Below, piece after piece: positions 25,323 through 33,947 of a DNA stretch of 64,000 bases; the first letter of the stretch is position 1; every line of letters begins with the position of its first letter. The stretch is taken from positions 248,001 to 312,000 of the forward strand of contig NZ_MVBC01000003.1 of the NCBI RefSeq assembly GCF_002007105.1. The letters are read 5' to 3'. Below the pieces are notes generated by a model. The model made no database searches. It was given only the letters and a program-made list of their open reading frames with translations, and was not told the origin of the DNA. A program made the translations under genes and the position numbers. The DNA comes from Hymenobacter sp. CRA2 (lineage in GTDB: Bacteria; Bacteroidota; Bacteroidia; Cytophagales; Hymenobacteraceae).

Positions 25323-26246
25323 TTATTGGCCCTTGCCGATTACCTTCTTGACCAGCAGCACCAGCTTCTCCACCACGAAGCCGATAACCAAGCCACCGAT
25401 AGCGCAGGCCAGGGCCTTGGCCAGCCAGGCCACAGCCGGGATGTGGGCTAAGCCTTCTTCCAGCTCGTGCAGCAGATGCGCGGTGAATGGGATGCCGTGG
25501 GCAATGATTTCGGCGCCGACCCAGAGCATGGCGGCCGTGCCCACGTAGCTGAGGATGCTCAGGAAGTGCGGCATGAACTTGACGATGCCGCGCCCCAGTT
25601 TCTGCGTGGCGGGGTGGTATTTGTCCTGGGCCAGGTGCAGACCGATGTCGTCGGCCTTCACAATCAGGCCCACAAAGCCATACACGGCCACAGTGATAAA
25701 CACGGCCACAGCCAGCATGACGACAATCTGGTTGAGGATGGGCTGATCGGTGACCTGGCTGTAGGCAATGGCCATGATTTCGGCCGAGAGGATGATGTCG
25801 GTGCGTACGGCACTGGCCACGCGCTGCTCCTCCAGCTCTTCCGGCGTAATGGTTTGTACCTGCTCGCTTTCCGCATCCACCTCGTGGTGCTTGCTGAACA
25901 TGGAGTGCACCTTCTCGTAGCCTTCGAAGCACAGATACGCCCCGCCCAGCATGAGAATGGGCGTAATGGCCCAGGGGGCGAAATAGCCCAGGATCAGGGC
26001 CGCCGGACTCAGCAGGATGATCTTATTGATTACTGATTTTTTGGCTATCCGGTAGATGATGGAAAGCTCCCGGGAGGGGTCGAGGCCGACGACGTACTTG
26101 GGCGTAACGGCGGTATCGTCGATGACGATGCCGGAAACTTTGCCGGTGGTTTTGGCTACCTGGGCGGGCACGTCGTCCAGGCTGGCCGCGCTTACTTTGA
26201 CCAGGGCGGAAATGTCGTCTAACAGCGCAAAAAGACCTGAAGCCAT
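25323..26246 (-). CDS. DUF808 (YedI-like) membrane protein
   Basis: A 307-residue inner-membrane protein of the DUF808/YedI family. MASGLFALLDDIS at the start, DDTAVTPKYVVG at about 43 and REL-IIY-AKKSVINK at about 60 are diagnostic. Five or six hydrophobic helices occupy residues 80-110 and 165-300. Family function is not established. It faces the HPP gene divergently across 394 bp. Confidence 0.88.
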   Translation of the reverse strand: MASGLFALLDDISALVKVSAASLDDVPAQVAKTTGKVSGIVIDDTAVTPKYVVGLDPSRELSIIYRIAKKSVINKIILLSPAALILGYFAPWAITPILMLGGAYLCFEGYEKVHSMFSKHHEVDAESEQVQTITPEELEEQRVASAVRTDIILSAEIMAIAYSQVTDQPILNQIVVMLAVAVFITVAVYGFVGLIVKADDIGLHLAQDKYHPATQKLGRGIVKFMPHFLSILSYVGTAAMLWVGAEIIAHGIPFTAHLLHELEEGLAHIPAVAWLAKALACAIGGLVIGFVVEKLVLLVKKVIGKGQ

Positions 26247-26640
26247 ACTTTCTCTATTCGTTGCTTGGGGTTTCGTTTTGGAAGGAGTGCGCGTGGTGGC
26301 ACCGCGAAACCGGGCGGCAAGTTATGGCGCGGTTTCGCAAACGGGGTATGCACGCCCTCTACGGGCTGGGCGGGCGGCGGTAGGCAAACTCCTTCTTCGC
26401 GGTCGGGTGGCTGCTCCGGCTGAGGCCTCCGCGCACGGGCGCCAGACCCGCTCCGGGGGCTTTCCCTCAGTAGCGGTGCGCTCCGTCGGGCCAAAGCGGC
26501 CGAGGGCGCGGCGGCTGGGCTTTGCTGCCGAATCAGGAAGGCAATCGGCTCGCCGCGGCGCGACAACCGGGGCTGGGTTGGCCCTGCGTCCTACCTTTGT
26601 GCCCGAAGAAGCACGGCGGGCCGGCTCGCCACTCTGACGT
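26247..26640. other. Divergent intergenic region, no supported gene
   Basis: These 394 bases are GC-rich and open in several frames on both strands, but none of the possible products shows a domain, signal peptide or family-like composition. The region should hold promoters of the DUF808 and HPP genes. I see no repeat family member. Confidence 0.5.
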
Positions 26641-27273
26641 ATGCGAAGAAGACTGCGCGGCCACGCCCGCCGGGTGCGGGTGATAGTGTACCGCGAAACC
26701 TTGTTTGACTGGCAGGAGCACCTGTGGACCTTTCTGGGCGCGTTTTTGGGCATCGGCCTGATCGGACTGCTCAACCGCTACTGGCTGGGGCCAGCCGATA
26801 CGCTGCTGCTGGTGGGCTCGTTCGGGGCCTCGTCGGTGCTGATTTATGGGGTGGTGAACAGCCCGCTGGCCCAGCCGCGCAACCTGCTGGGCGGGCATGT
26901 ATTCAGCGCCCTGGTGGGCGTGACGGTGCAGAGGTGGCTGGGCGGGGAGCTGTGGCTGGCGGCCGCCGTGGCCGTGGCGCTGTCCATTGTGGCGATGCAG
27001 ATAACCAAAACCCTGCACCCGCCGGGCGGGGCTACCGCGCTGATTGCGGTGGTGGGCTCGGAGCACATCAAGGCATTGGGCTACGGCTACGTGCTGATGC
27101 CGGTGCTATTGGGCGTGCTGCTACTGCTGGCCGTGGCGCTGCTGGTAAATAACCTGCCCGGCTCGCGGCGCTATCCAAACAATCGGCATTGGTACAAGGT
27201 GTGGCGGCGCTACCGCCGCCGGCCCAGAAGCCGGCGGGTGGAAATAGTCGTGGAGGCCGCGGAGGTGGTTTAG
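26641..27273 (+). CDS. HPP family membrane protein
   Basis: A 210-residue protein with four or five hydrophobic helices and the family signature HPPGGATALIAVVG (about residues 124-137), preceded by LVGSFGASSVLIYG (about 58-71). Plant and cyanobacterial HPP proteins take part in nitrite transport; the role in Bacteroidota is not known. The C-terminus is basic and cytoplasmic (RRYRRRPRSRR). Confidence 0.88.
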   Translation: MRRRLRGHARRVRVIVYRETLFDWQEHLWTFLGAFLGIGLIGLLNRYWLGPADTLLLVGSFGASSVLIYGVVNSPLAQPRNLLGGHVFSALVGVTVQRWLGGELWLAAAVAVALSIVAMQITKTLHPPGGATALIAVVGSEHIKALGYGYVLMPVLLGVLLLLAVALLVNNLPGSRRYPNNRHWYKVWRRYRRRPRSRRVEIVVEAAEVV

Positions 27274-27274
27274 A

Positions 27275-27353
27275 GCCTATCCGCCAAGTGGCACGGACTG
27301 AAACAGGCGGTCATGCCGAGCTTGTCGAGACATGCCTCAGCCCGCGTCAGGCG
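27275..27353. repeat. GAGATGTCTCG element, partial copy with 5' extension
   Basis: GCCTATCCGCCAAGTGGCAC begins a stretch matching the 5' extension of copy 3, followed by TCATGCCGAGCTTGTCGAGACAT. The second arm is missing. It lies between the convergent HPP gene and the next minus-strand gene. Confidence 0.75.
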
Positions 27354-27358
27354 ACGCG

Positions 27359-27946
27359 CTAGAGCTCCTTGGCGGGTACTTTGTTGTCGAAGCGGACGGA
27401 TTCGAGGAAGCGTTTTTTGTCGGCGAGCGTGGCTTCGGTTTCGGGCAGGCGGTAGGCGCTGCCGAACATGTAGAGCACGTCGCCGCGCCAGGCGTAGATG
27501 AAGTCGAGGTAGGCCGGCTGCTGGCGCACTTCATCGAAGCAGCTGAAGCGGGCTACGCGGGCGGGGCTGCCGGCAAATACCGCGTTGCCCTGCGACACAA
27601 GCCGAATGTGGTCGGCCCGGAAGCTTTTCACGTTGGTGCGGATCAGGCGGTCGAAGAACTTGTTGAGCGACTCCACCGTCACCACGCCGTTGGGATTGTA
27701 AGTGGGCTGGTAGCGTAGGTCGAGGCTGCCCACGTACAGCACGATGTTTTCGGTGTCGGTAGTGTACTGCCGGCTGCCCTGCATGCCGTCGATGGGCGCG
27801 GGCTCGGTCACGTAGGGCAGTTGCACGGTGACGTGCTCATCGAGCTCGGTGGGCACCCAGCTGGTGACGCTCCACTGCGCCGCGGCGGATAAGGGCTGGC
27901 CCAGAGCCAGCGTGAGCAAAGCGAGGAAGAAGCCGAACGCGCGCAT
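27359..27946 (-). CDS. Hypothetical secreted protein
   Basis: A 195-residue protein with a signal peptide (1-23, ending SAAAQ). The mature part alternates strands and helices (ELDEHVTVQLPYVTEPAP; ESLNKFFDRLIRTN) in a manner like PsbP/MOG1-type folds, though I cannot assign the family. I use the ATG at 27946; a longer in-frame start would run into the divergent neighbour's promoter. No operon partner is evident. Confidence 0.7.
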   Translation of the reverse strand: MRAFGFFLALLTLALGQPLSAAAQWSVTSWVPTELDEHVTVQLPYVTEPAPIDGMQGSRQYTTDTENIVLYVGSLDLRYQPTYNPNGVVTVESLNKFFDRLIRTNVKSFRADHIRLVSQGNAVFAGSPARVARFSCFDEVRQQPAYLDFIYAWRGDVLYMFGSAYRLPETEATLADKKRFLESVRFDNKVPAKEL

Positions 27947-28091
27947 GGGACCAGGTAACAAATCGGGCGGTCGGACAAGATACGAGCGGGCTGTGGTTCG
28001 GCCATGCGCCCCGGCGCGGACCTTGGCAAGCCGGACCGTATAAACTTCTGCCCAGCCCCGGCCGTACCGGCTGCTATAGCACCAGCGACCC

Positions 28092-28304
28092 ATGAAACGG
28101 CTGATCCTAAGTGCGGGCCTACTGAGCGGCTGGCTGAGCCAGCCGGCCTGGGCGTGCCGCGTGTGCCGCCCGCGGGTGCAGGCCGGCATTCATACCGCCG
28201 ACTACGCGGCCAACCTGCTGTGGCTGCTGCTGCCGGTGGCGCTGCTGATCGGCGGCGGGCTGGCCGTGTACTTCGCCGCCGATGTGAAGCGGCGCTTCTT
28301 CTGA
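28092..28304 (+). CDS. Small secreted or membrane protein
   Basis: A 70-residue protein with a signal-like N-terminus, a CRVCRP motif at about 22-27 (two cysteines that could form a disulfide) and one strong helix (43-63) followed by KRRFF. It lies 18 bp before the DUF2243 gene on the same strand, which supports a real co-transcribed gene. Confidence 0.65.
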   Translation: MKRLILSAGLLSGWLSQPAWACRVCRPRVQAGIHTADYAANLLWLLLPVALLIGGGLAVYFAADVKRRFF

Positions 28305-28322
28305 TCAAGCCTCCGAACGCCT

Positions 28323-28814
28323 ATGACTGATTCTCCTCAGCGTACTCCTCTCATTGCGGCCGGCCTGCTGATGGGCGCCGGCCTCGGCGGATTTGTCGAC
28401 GGCATCGTGCTGCACCAGATGCTGCAGTGGCACAACATGCTCTCCGGCAAGCTGCCGCCCGACAATCTGGTGGCAGCTAAAGTCAACATGTACTGGGACG
28501 GCGTATTCCACGCCGGCGTGTGGGTAATGACGGTGCTGGGCCTGCGCTTGCTCTGGGCGGTGGGCCGTCGCGCCGATGTGCCGTGGTCGGGGCGCACGTT
28601 CAGCGGAGCGCTGGTGCTTGGCTGGGGCCTGTTCAACGTGGTGGAGGGCCTCATCGACCACGAGCTGCTGGGCCTTCACCACGTGTACGAGTACACCGAC
28701 AACAAGCTGCCCTGGGACCTGGCTTTCCTGGCCCTGGGCGTGCTGCAGCTGCTGGGTGGCTGGGCCCTGATTCGGGCGGGCCGGGCCGATGGGCTTACCC
28801 GGGCGGCGGGCTAA
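28323..28814 (+). CDS. DUF2243 membrane protein
   Basis: A 163-residue protein with four helices and the family pattern FVDGIVLHQMLQWHNM (about 24-39), YWDGVFHAG (about 57-65) and NVVEGLIDHELLGLHHV (about 99-115). The repeated His/Asp pattern inside helices suggests a metal or haem site (inference). Such genes often sit near cytochrome oxidase genes; here the partner is the 70-residue protein upstream. Confidence 0.88.
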   Translation: MTDSPQRTPLIAAGLLMGAGLGGFVDGIVLHQMLQWHNMLSGKLPPDNLVAAKVNMYWDGVFHAGVWVMTVLGLRLLWAVGRRADVPWSGRTFSGALVLGWGLFNVVEGLIDHELLGLHHVYEYTDNKLPWDLAFLALGVLQLLGGWALIRAGRADGLTRAAG

Positions 28815-28904
28815 AGGACGCCGGCAGGCCGAATGCGCAACTATTGGCGGGCTTTGGTTACCTTAAATCCAGAGTCATCCTGTTATTGTGTAATTCGGCA
28901 ATCT

Positions 28905-30914
28905 ATGCATCATGTTTTACGGTACCTGCGCTGGGTGTTGACGGCAGCGCTGCTGGCGAGTGGCCATATGGTTTGGGCCACGCACCTGCTCGGCGGCGAA
29001 ATCAACTACCAGTACCTCAACGCCAATGGCCCCGGCAACGCGCCCTACCGGTACCGCATCAATGCCGTGGTGTACTTCAACAAGGACGTTGGTTCGGCGG
29101 CGCCCGACGGGGTGCCGAGCATCATGGTGTCGTTTTTTGATAAGACGCAACCCAATGCTGCCCCGCGCCGGATGGGGTGCGAGCGAATCAGCTTTACCGA
29201 AATTACGCCTACGTCGGCCGGGGGCTGCACCAATGCCATTCCGCGGGTGACGCTGGCGCGGTATTCGGGCATCGTGAATCTGCCGGCATCCAGTCAGGGC
29301 TACCTGGCGGTGTATAGCGAAGGGGCCCGGAACCTGGATATCTCCAATCTCATTGCCCCCGGTGCGATGAGTATGGCCTTGAGCATGAGTATGCCGCCCG
29401 TGCCCCTGCTTAATAGCTCACCGGTCTTTTCCGACGAAGCCGTGTCGCTTATCTGCCTGGGCGATACCAGCACCCTGCTCAACAATGCCTACGACGCGGA
29501 TGGCGACCGGCTGGTATACGCTTTCGCCACGCCCAGCAGCTTTATTTCGTTGGGTATGGTAGTCCCCGTGACGTACGAGCAGGGGTACAGCGCGACGCAG
29601 CCTTTTGGCGCCTCCGGCTACTCCCAGCTCAATGCCAATACCGGGCTGGCCCGGTACGTGGCGCGGCAACAAGGGCGTTACGTGCTGGCCGTGGATGTGA
29701 GCGAGTACCGCCGCATAAACGGCCAGGAAGTGCTGCTCGGGACTACCCGCCGCGACATTCAGCTGATTGTGCAGGCCTGCCCGGGCGCTCCGCCCCGGCC
29801 CCCGGCCTTCACGGCCGCCACGCTGGCCGCGCGCAACTTCACCGTGACCGAGGGACAACCACTCGCCTTCACTATAGAGGCTACCGACCCGGGGGCCAAT
29901 CCATTGCATATGCGCGTGGTGAGTACGCTGCTGGACGGGCCCGGCGCCACGGATGCCACGGTGAACAACAACCCCGGCACCCCCGGCAACGGCAATGCGG
30001 CCGGCTCCGTGACGCTGACGGGCCTGGCCAGCATCAACGGCGCGTTCCGCTTCGTGCCCGGGTGCGGCATGGCCCGCGAAGCGCCCTACGATGTGGTGGT
30101 GACGGTGACCACCAATGCCTGTGCGGGCAAGACCATTGCGGAAGTGTTTCGCATCCGGGTGCTTTCCACGATGACGGCCCCCACGCGCGTCCGTGGCGAC
30201 TCCGTGCTGTGCGCCCTGGCTACCGCGCGCTACACGGCCGAAGGAGCCGTAGCCCTGGCCTACCGCTGGCGCGTGCGCGGCGGTACGCTGGTAGGCAACG
30301 CTACCGGCCGCACCGTGCAGGTGCAATGGGGCAGTAGTAGCGGCGGGAGCATCAGCGCGCAGGCGCTGTCGGCGCTGGGCTGCCCCACTGATTCCGCCGG
30401 GGTAGCGGTTCGTTTGCAGCCCGGCCCAGCCATCGAAGGCACGACGGCCTACTGCCCCAAGGGCAACGCCGGGCTGCGCTTTCGCGTGCCTGATGCGGGC
30501 GGGGCGTTATACCGCTGGACGGTGAGCAACGGCACCATTGTGAGTGGGCAGGGCACGGCCGAGGTGGTGGTGGACGTGGTGCGCGGCGCCTCGGCCACCC
30601 TGCGGGTCATCAACACTACGAGCAACAGCTGCCCAGGCGAGGTGCTCATTCGGCCCGACGAGTTCTGCCTGGCTTTTTACAACGTGATGACGCCCAACCA
30701 GGACGGGCTGAACGATGCCTTCGTCATCGAAAACATTGAGCGGTACCCCGGCAACCAGCTCACCATCTACAACCGCTGGGGCCGGCAGCTGTACCGGGCC
30801 ACCGACTACCACAACACCTGGCAGGGCGATGCGCAGCCAGCCGGCACCTACTATTATCTCTGCCAGCTGCCCGACGGAAAAATATACAAGGGCTGGTTTG
30901 AGCTGCTGCGCTGA
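28905..30914 (+). CDS. T9SS type B exported surface protein
   Basis: A 669-residue protein starting with a signal peptide (1-25, ending WATHLLGG, the usual start of this family). Two or three Ig/PKD-like modules occupy about 300-590. The last 75 residues form the gliding-motility-associated C-terminal domain (TPNQDGLNDAF ... LTIYNRWGRQLY ... GTYYYLCQLPDGKIYKGW), the type B signal of the type IX secretion system. It is probably displayed or released as an adhesin-like protein. I use the ATG at 28905 because it yields the signal peptide; 28833 is an alternative. Confidence 0.9.
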   Translation: MHHVLRYLRWVLTAALLASGHMVWATHLLGGEINYQYLNANGPGNAPYRYRINAVVYFNKDVGSAAPDGVPSIMVSFFDKTQPNAAPRRMGCERISFTEITPTSAGGCTNAIPRVTLARYSGIVNLPASSQGYLAVYSEGARNLDISNLIAPGAMSMALSMSMPPVPLLNSSPVFSDEAVSLICLGDTSTLLNNAYDADGDRLVYAFATPSSFISLGMVVPVTYEQGYSATQPFGASGYSQLNANTGLARYVARQQGRYVLAVDVSEYRRINGQEVLLGTTRRDIQLIVQACPGAPPRPPAFTAATLAARNFTVTEGQPLAFTIEATDPGANPLHMRVVSTLLDGPGATDATVNNNPGTPGNGNAAGSVTLTGLASINGAFRFVPGCGMAREAPYDVVVTVTTNACAGKTIAEVFRIRVLSTMTAPTRVRGDSVLCALATARYTAEGAVALAYRWRVRGGTLVGNATGRTVQVQWGSSSGGSISAQALSALGCPTDSAGVAVRLQPGPAIEGTTAYCPKGNAGLRFRVPDAGGALYRWTVSNGTIVSGQGTAEVVVDVVRGASATLRVINTTSNSCPGEVLIRPDEFCLAFYNVMTPNQDGLNDAFVIENIERYPGNQLTIYNRWGRQLYRATDYHNTWQGDAQPAGTYYYLCQLPDGKIYKGWFELLR

Positions 30915-31009
30915 TGCGGCGGCGCCTCCGGCAATAGTACCGCGTGGTGTTGCTATTGGAATGGCAATAGCTTATATTTAATAGACACCATTTTTCAGCC
31001 GGCTGCTTT

Positions 31010-31150
31010 ATGGAAACGCAACAGAAAAAGTACAGGGGCTTCGGTGGACTTCGCGGCGGCGTGCCGTGGTGGTTCTATATCATGCTGCTAGTTGCCTTCT
31101 ACCTGTTTGGGTGGGTGCTGCGGTTCTTCCACGTCATTCCCTCGCACTGA
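31010..31150 (+). CDS. 46-residue membrane protein
   Basis: A small gene with a basic N-terminus (METQQKKYRGFGGLRGG), one aromatic-rich helix (WWFYIMLLVAFYLFGWVL) and a short tail HVIPSH. Composition and layout are those of genuine single-pass small proteins. It stands between the T9SS protein gene and a convergent gene, and is followed by a hairpin. Confidence 0.6.
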   Translation: METQQKKYRGFGGLRGGVPWWFYIMLLVAFYLFGWVLRFFHVIPSH

Positions 31151-31175
31151 GGCCGTCAGGATAAACCCGCCAAAA

Positions 31176-31236
31176 CAAGCCGCTGCCGCACTCCGGAACT
31201 GCCCAACAGTAATCCGAAGCGCGGCAGCGGCGCTTG
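31176..31236. terminator. Hairpin between convergent genes
   Basis: CAAGCCGCTGCCGC (31176-31189) pairs with the G/C-rich stretch at 31221-31236 around a 31-base loop. It separates the 46-residue protein gene from the minus-strand gene that ends at 31258 and may serve both. Confidence 0.45.
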
Positions 31237-31257
31237 TAGCCTCGGCCAAATAACGGC

Positions 31258-31824
31258 TCAGGCCAGCAGCACGGAGGATGCCCGCCGGGCGGCAATGCGC
31301 TGCACCAGGGTGCTGAGCAGGTGGTAGATTTCCTGCACCTGTTCGATGGCCAGCGGGCCTTGCGTGTGGGTGGCGGTCAGCAGCACATCGGCGCCGGCGG
31401 CCAGCGACGCGGGCGTGAGCACCAGGCGCAGGGCGCGGTGGCGCAGCAGCAGTTCCTGCACGGCGCTGTCGGCCAGCAGGTCTTTGAGCGTGGCCGTGTC
31501 GTTGGTGGAAATGATGAAAGCCGCGTCGAGCTCGGGGAAGCCCAGCTCCACGTCTTCCATGCCCAGCAACTTGCCGATTTCCTGCAGCCAGGTTTGCTCG
31601 TGCAGGGCGAAGCGCAGCAGCGGCCGGCCCGGCACGCGGGCGGCGAGTTTGAGGTAAGAGTAGGTGCCAGCGGCCGCATCTACCTGCAGCTCCAGCTGCA
31701 GTTGGTAGGGGCCCTGGTCAAGGTCGGCCTGGTAGTCGACGAGGTCGGTGGTGGTCAGGTCGGCGTGCAACTGCGGCCAAAGCTCGGCTTCGGTCTCAGC
31801 ACGGAAAGTGCGCGAATAGCTCAT
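31258..31824 (-). CDS. Hypothetical protein
   Basis: A 188-residue soluble, acidic protein without signal peptide. The first 100 residues look like an alpha/beta fold (YQLQLELQVDAAAGTYSYLKLAARVPG), the rest mostly helical with EIYHLLSTLVQRI near the end. I recognise no family and no catalytic motif. The start at 31824 leaves 170 bp before the divergent DUF72 gene. Confidence 0.65.
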   Translation of the reverse strand: MSYSRTFRAETEAELWPQLHADLTTTDLVDYQADLDQGPYQLQLELQVDAAAGTYSYLKLAARVPGRPLLRFALHEQTWLQEIGKLLGMEDVELGFPELDAAFIISTNDTATLKDLLADSAVQELLLRHRALRLVLTPASLAAGADVLLTATHTQGPLAIEQVQEIYHLLSTLVQRIAARRASSVLLA

Positions 31825-31994
31825 GGAATGCGGGAATGCGAAGAAAACGGAGCGGAGTACGCCGGCCGAAAAACAGCCTGCGGAGGCAGTCAGTACTGCG
31901 AATTGGCGGCTGAGGTTATGGCCACCGGCCGCTGGGGCGCGTATGCCAAGCTCCGCGGCTGTTTTCCCGAGCCGCCCTTCAGGCTTTTGCTACT

Positions 31995-32735
31995 ATGCCC
32001 GCTACTTACCACATCGGCTGCTCCGGCTTTCACTTCCGCGACTGGAAAGGCGTGTTTTACCCCCCGGAGCTGCCCCCGCGTAAATGGTTTGAGTACTACT
32101 GCACCCAGTTCAACGCGCTGGAGCTGAACGTGACTTTTTACCGCATGCCGGAGCTATCGGCCTTTGAAAGCTGGTACGCGCAGAGCCCGGCACACTTCCG
32201 CTTCGCCGTGAAGGCCCCGCGCATCGTCACGCACTACAAGAAGTTTAATGCCGAAGCCGCGCCCGTCCTGGCCGATTTCTACGGCATCGTGCGCGAGGGG
32301 CTGCGCGACAAGCTCGGGCCGGTACTGTTTCAGCTACCGCCCAAAGCCGCCTACACCGAAGAGCTGCTGGGCCGCATCCTGGAGCACCTCGACCCAGCTT
32401 ACCAAAACGTGCTGGAATTTCGGCACCCCAGTTGGTGGGACGGGGAGGTGTTTCGCACGCTCAGCCGCCACGACATCAGCTTCTGCGGCCAAAGCCACCC
32501 CATGCCCTTGCCCGACGAAGTCATCAGCACCGGCAAGCTGCTGTATTACCGCCTGCACGGCGTGCCGGAGCTCTACAAATCCAGCTACAGCCCCGCCTTT
32601 CTGCAGCAGCTGGCCGACGACGTACGCGCCGCGCCCAGTGTGCAGGAAGCTTACGTGTTCTTCAACAACGGCATCGGCGGGGTAGGGGCGCTGAATGCGC
32701 AGCAGATGCAAGGGTTGATGCAGAAGGAGAAATGA
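31995..32735 (+). CDS. DUF72 protein, paralogue 1
   Basis: A 246-residue TIM-barrel-like protein of the DUF72 (YecE) family. HIGCSGFHFRDWKGVFYP at the start, LELNVTFYRMP (about 38), FRFAVKAPRIVTHYKK (about 68), GPVLFQLPP (about 108) and YYRLHG (about 185) are the family pattern. Function is not known. A second, clearly related gene is found 2.1 kb downstream (34881-35615). Confidence 0.88.
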   Translation: MPATYHIGCSGFHFRDWKGVFYPPELPPRKWFEYYCTQFNALELNVTFYRMPELSAFESWYAQSPAHFRFAVKAPRIVTHYKKFNAEAAPVLADFYGIVREGLRDKLGPVLFQLPPKAAYTEELLGRILEHLDPAYQNVLEFRHPSWWDGEVFRTLSRHDISFCGQSHPMPLPDEVISTGKLLYYRLHGVPELYKSSYSPAFLQQLADDVRAAPSVQEAYVFFNNGIGGVGALNAQQMQGLMQKEK

Positions 32736-32742
32736 TAAAAAG

Positions 32743-32818
32743 TAATGAAGAAGGAGGAATGAGGAAGGATGACTGGGACAAAACCCACTCTTCCTTCCTC
32801 ATTCCTCCTTCTTCATTA
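32743..32818. terminator. 29-bp inverted repeat between convergent genes
   Basis: Purine-rich arm 32743-32771 (TAATGAAGAAGGAGGAATGA and on) pairs with 32790-32818 with two mismatches. It fills the gap between DUF72 paralogue 1 and the sugar kinase gene, whose 3' ends face each other, so a bidirectional terminator is likely. Confidence 0.55.
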
Positions 32819-32823
32819 AAACC

Positions 32824-33777
32824 CTACGCCGCGGCGGCGGGCAGGGTGGTTTGCAGCAGCCAGCGGTAGAGCTTGTCCACGTCTTCCTTGCGAAACAGCT
32901 CGGTGCCGGGGTTCATGGTAGCGGCCGTGCCGCAGGCCACGCCCAGGCGCACCGTTTCGCGCACCGACAGGCCGGTGGCCAGCCCGTACACCAGGCCCGC
33001 CACCATACTGTCGCCGGCGCCCACGGTGCTGCGCTTTTTCACGGCGGGGGCGGGGATATGGTCTACCAGGTCGCGGGTGACGACGCAGGCGCCCTGCGGG
33101 CCCAGCGAAGTCACCACGATTTCGCACTTGCCGTCTTGCACCAGGGTATGGGCGGCAGCGGCTACGGCTTCGCTGTCGAGCTCGTCCACGCCGGCCATCT
33201 TGCTTAGCTCGCCCACGTTGGGCTTGGCCAGGTACACGCCCTCGGCCAGCACCTGGTGCAGGGCCGGGCCGGAAGTATCGACGACCACCTTAATGCCGAG
33301 GCCCTTGGCTGCCCGCACGATTCGGACCACAAACTCCGGCTCGACGCCGGGCGGCAGGCTGCCGCTGATGACGAGGAATTCGGGCACATCAGGCAGGTTG
33401 CGGAGCGTGTGCAGCACCTGCTGCTGCTCCTCGGCGGTCAGTTCGGCGCCGGGCATACCAAAGCGGTACTGCTGGCCGGTGGTGGAGTCGACCACGATAA
33501 AGTTTTCGCGGGTGCGCCCCACCGTTTGCACCGGCTGCTGCTGAATTTGCTCCTGCTCCAGCAGCTCGCGCAGCAGCATGCCCGAGGGCCCGCCCACCGG
33601 AAACACCGCCACCGAATCGGCACCGAAGCGGCGCAGCGCGCGCGATACGTTGATGCCGCCGCCACCGGGCTCAAATTTGGGCGCCGTGCACCGCAGCTTC
33701 TGATCAGGGACAATCTGGTCGGCCGTCGTGCTCTTGTCGACGGTGGGGTTGAGGGTAAGCGTGACGATGCGTTTCAT
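32824..33777 (-). CDS. 1-phosphofructokinase/hexose kinase of the PfkB family
   Basis: A 317-residue ribokinase-superfamily enzyme. KFEPGGGGINVSRAL (about 34-48) is the substrate signature of the 1-phosphofructokinase/tagatose-6-phosphate kinase branch, and STVGAGDSMVAGLVYG (about 250-265) holds the anion hole and catalytic Asp. It phosphorylates a sugar phosphate, probably fructose 1- or 6-phosphate. An in-frame extension runs far upstream, but MKRIVTLTLNPTVDKS is the family start. No PTS genes are nearby. Confidence 0.9.
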   Translation of the reverse strand: MKRIVTLTLNPTVDKSTTADQIVPDQKLRCTAPKFEPGGGGINVSRALRRFGADSVAVFPVGGPSGMLLRELLEQEQIQQQPVQTVGRTRENFIVVDSTTGQQYRFGMPGAELTAEEQQQVLHTLRNLPDVPEFLVISGSLPPGVEPEFVVRIVRAAKGLGIKVVVDTSGPALHQVLAEGVYLAKPNVGELSKMAGVDELDSEAVAAAAHTLVQDGKCEIVVTSLGPQGACVVTRDLVDHIPAPAVKKRSTVGAGDSMVAGLVYGLATGLSVRETVRLGVACGTAATMNPGTELFRKEDVDKLYRWLLQTTLPAAAA

Positions 33778-33947
33778 CGGAGAGAAGGCGAAAAAGAGGG
33801 CGGCGCAACCGAAGGGCCGCGCTGCCAATGTACTAGCTGCGCGCGGGTAGGGTTGTGGTCGGGCCAGGGGCCTGACGCAACCGCGGGCCGAAGTCAGTCC
33901 TGATAAAGACTGACCCCGGCCCGCAGCACCTGCACGATAAGTGAAAG

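Noticed and set aside
26056-26637. A possible 193-residue gene between DUF808 and HPP
   Set aside because: It begins inside the DUF808 gene on the other strand and its Arg/Ala/Gly-rich product has no recognisable feature.
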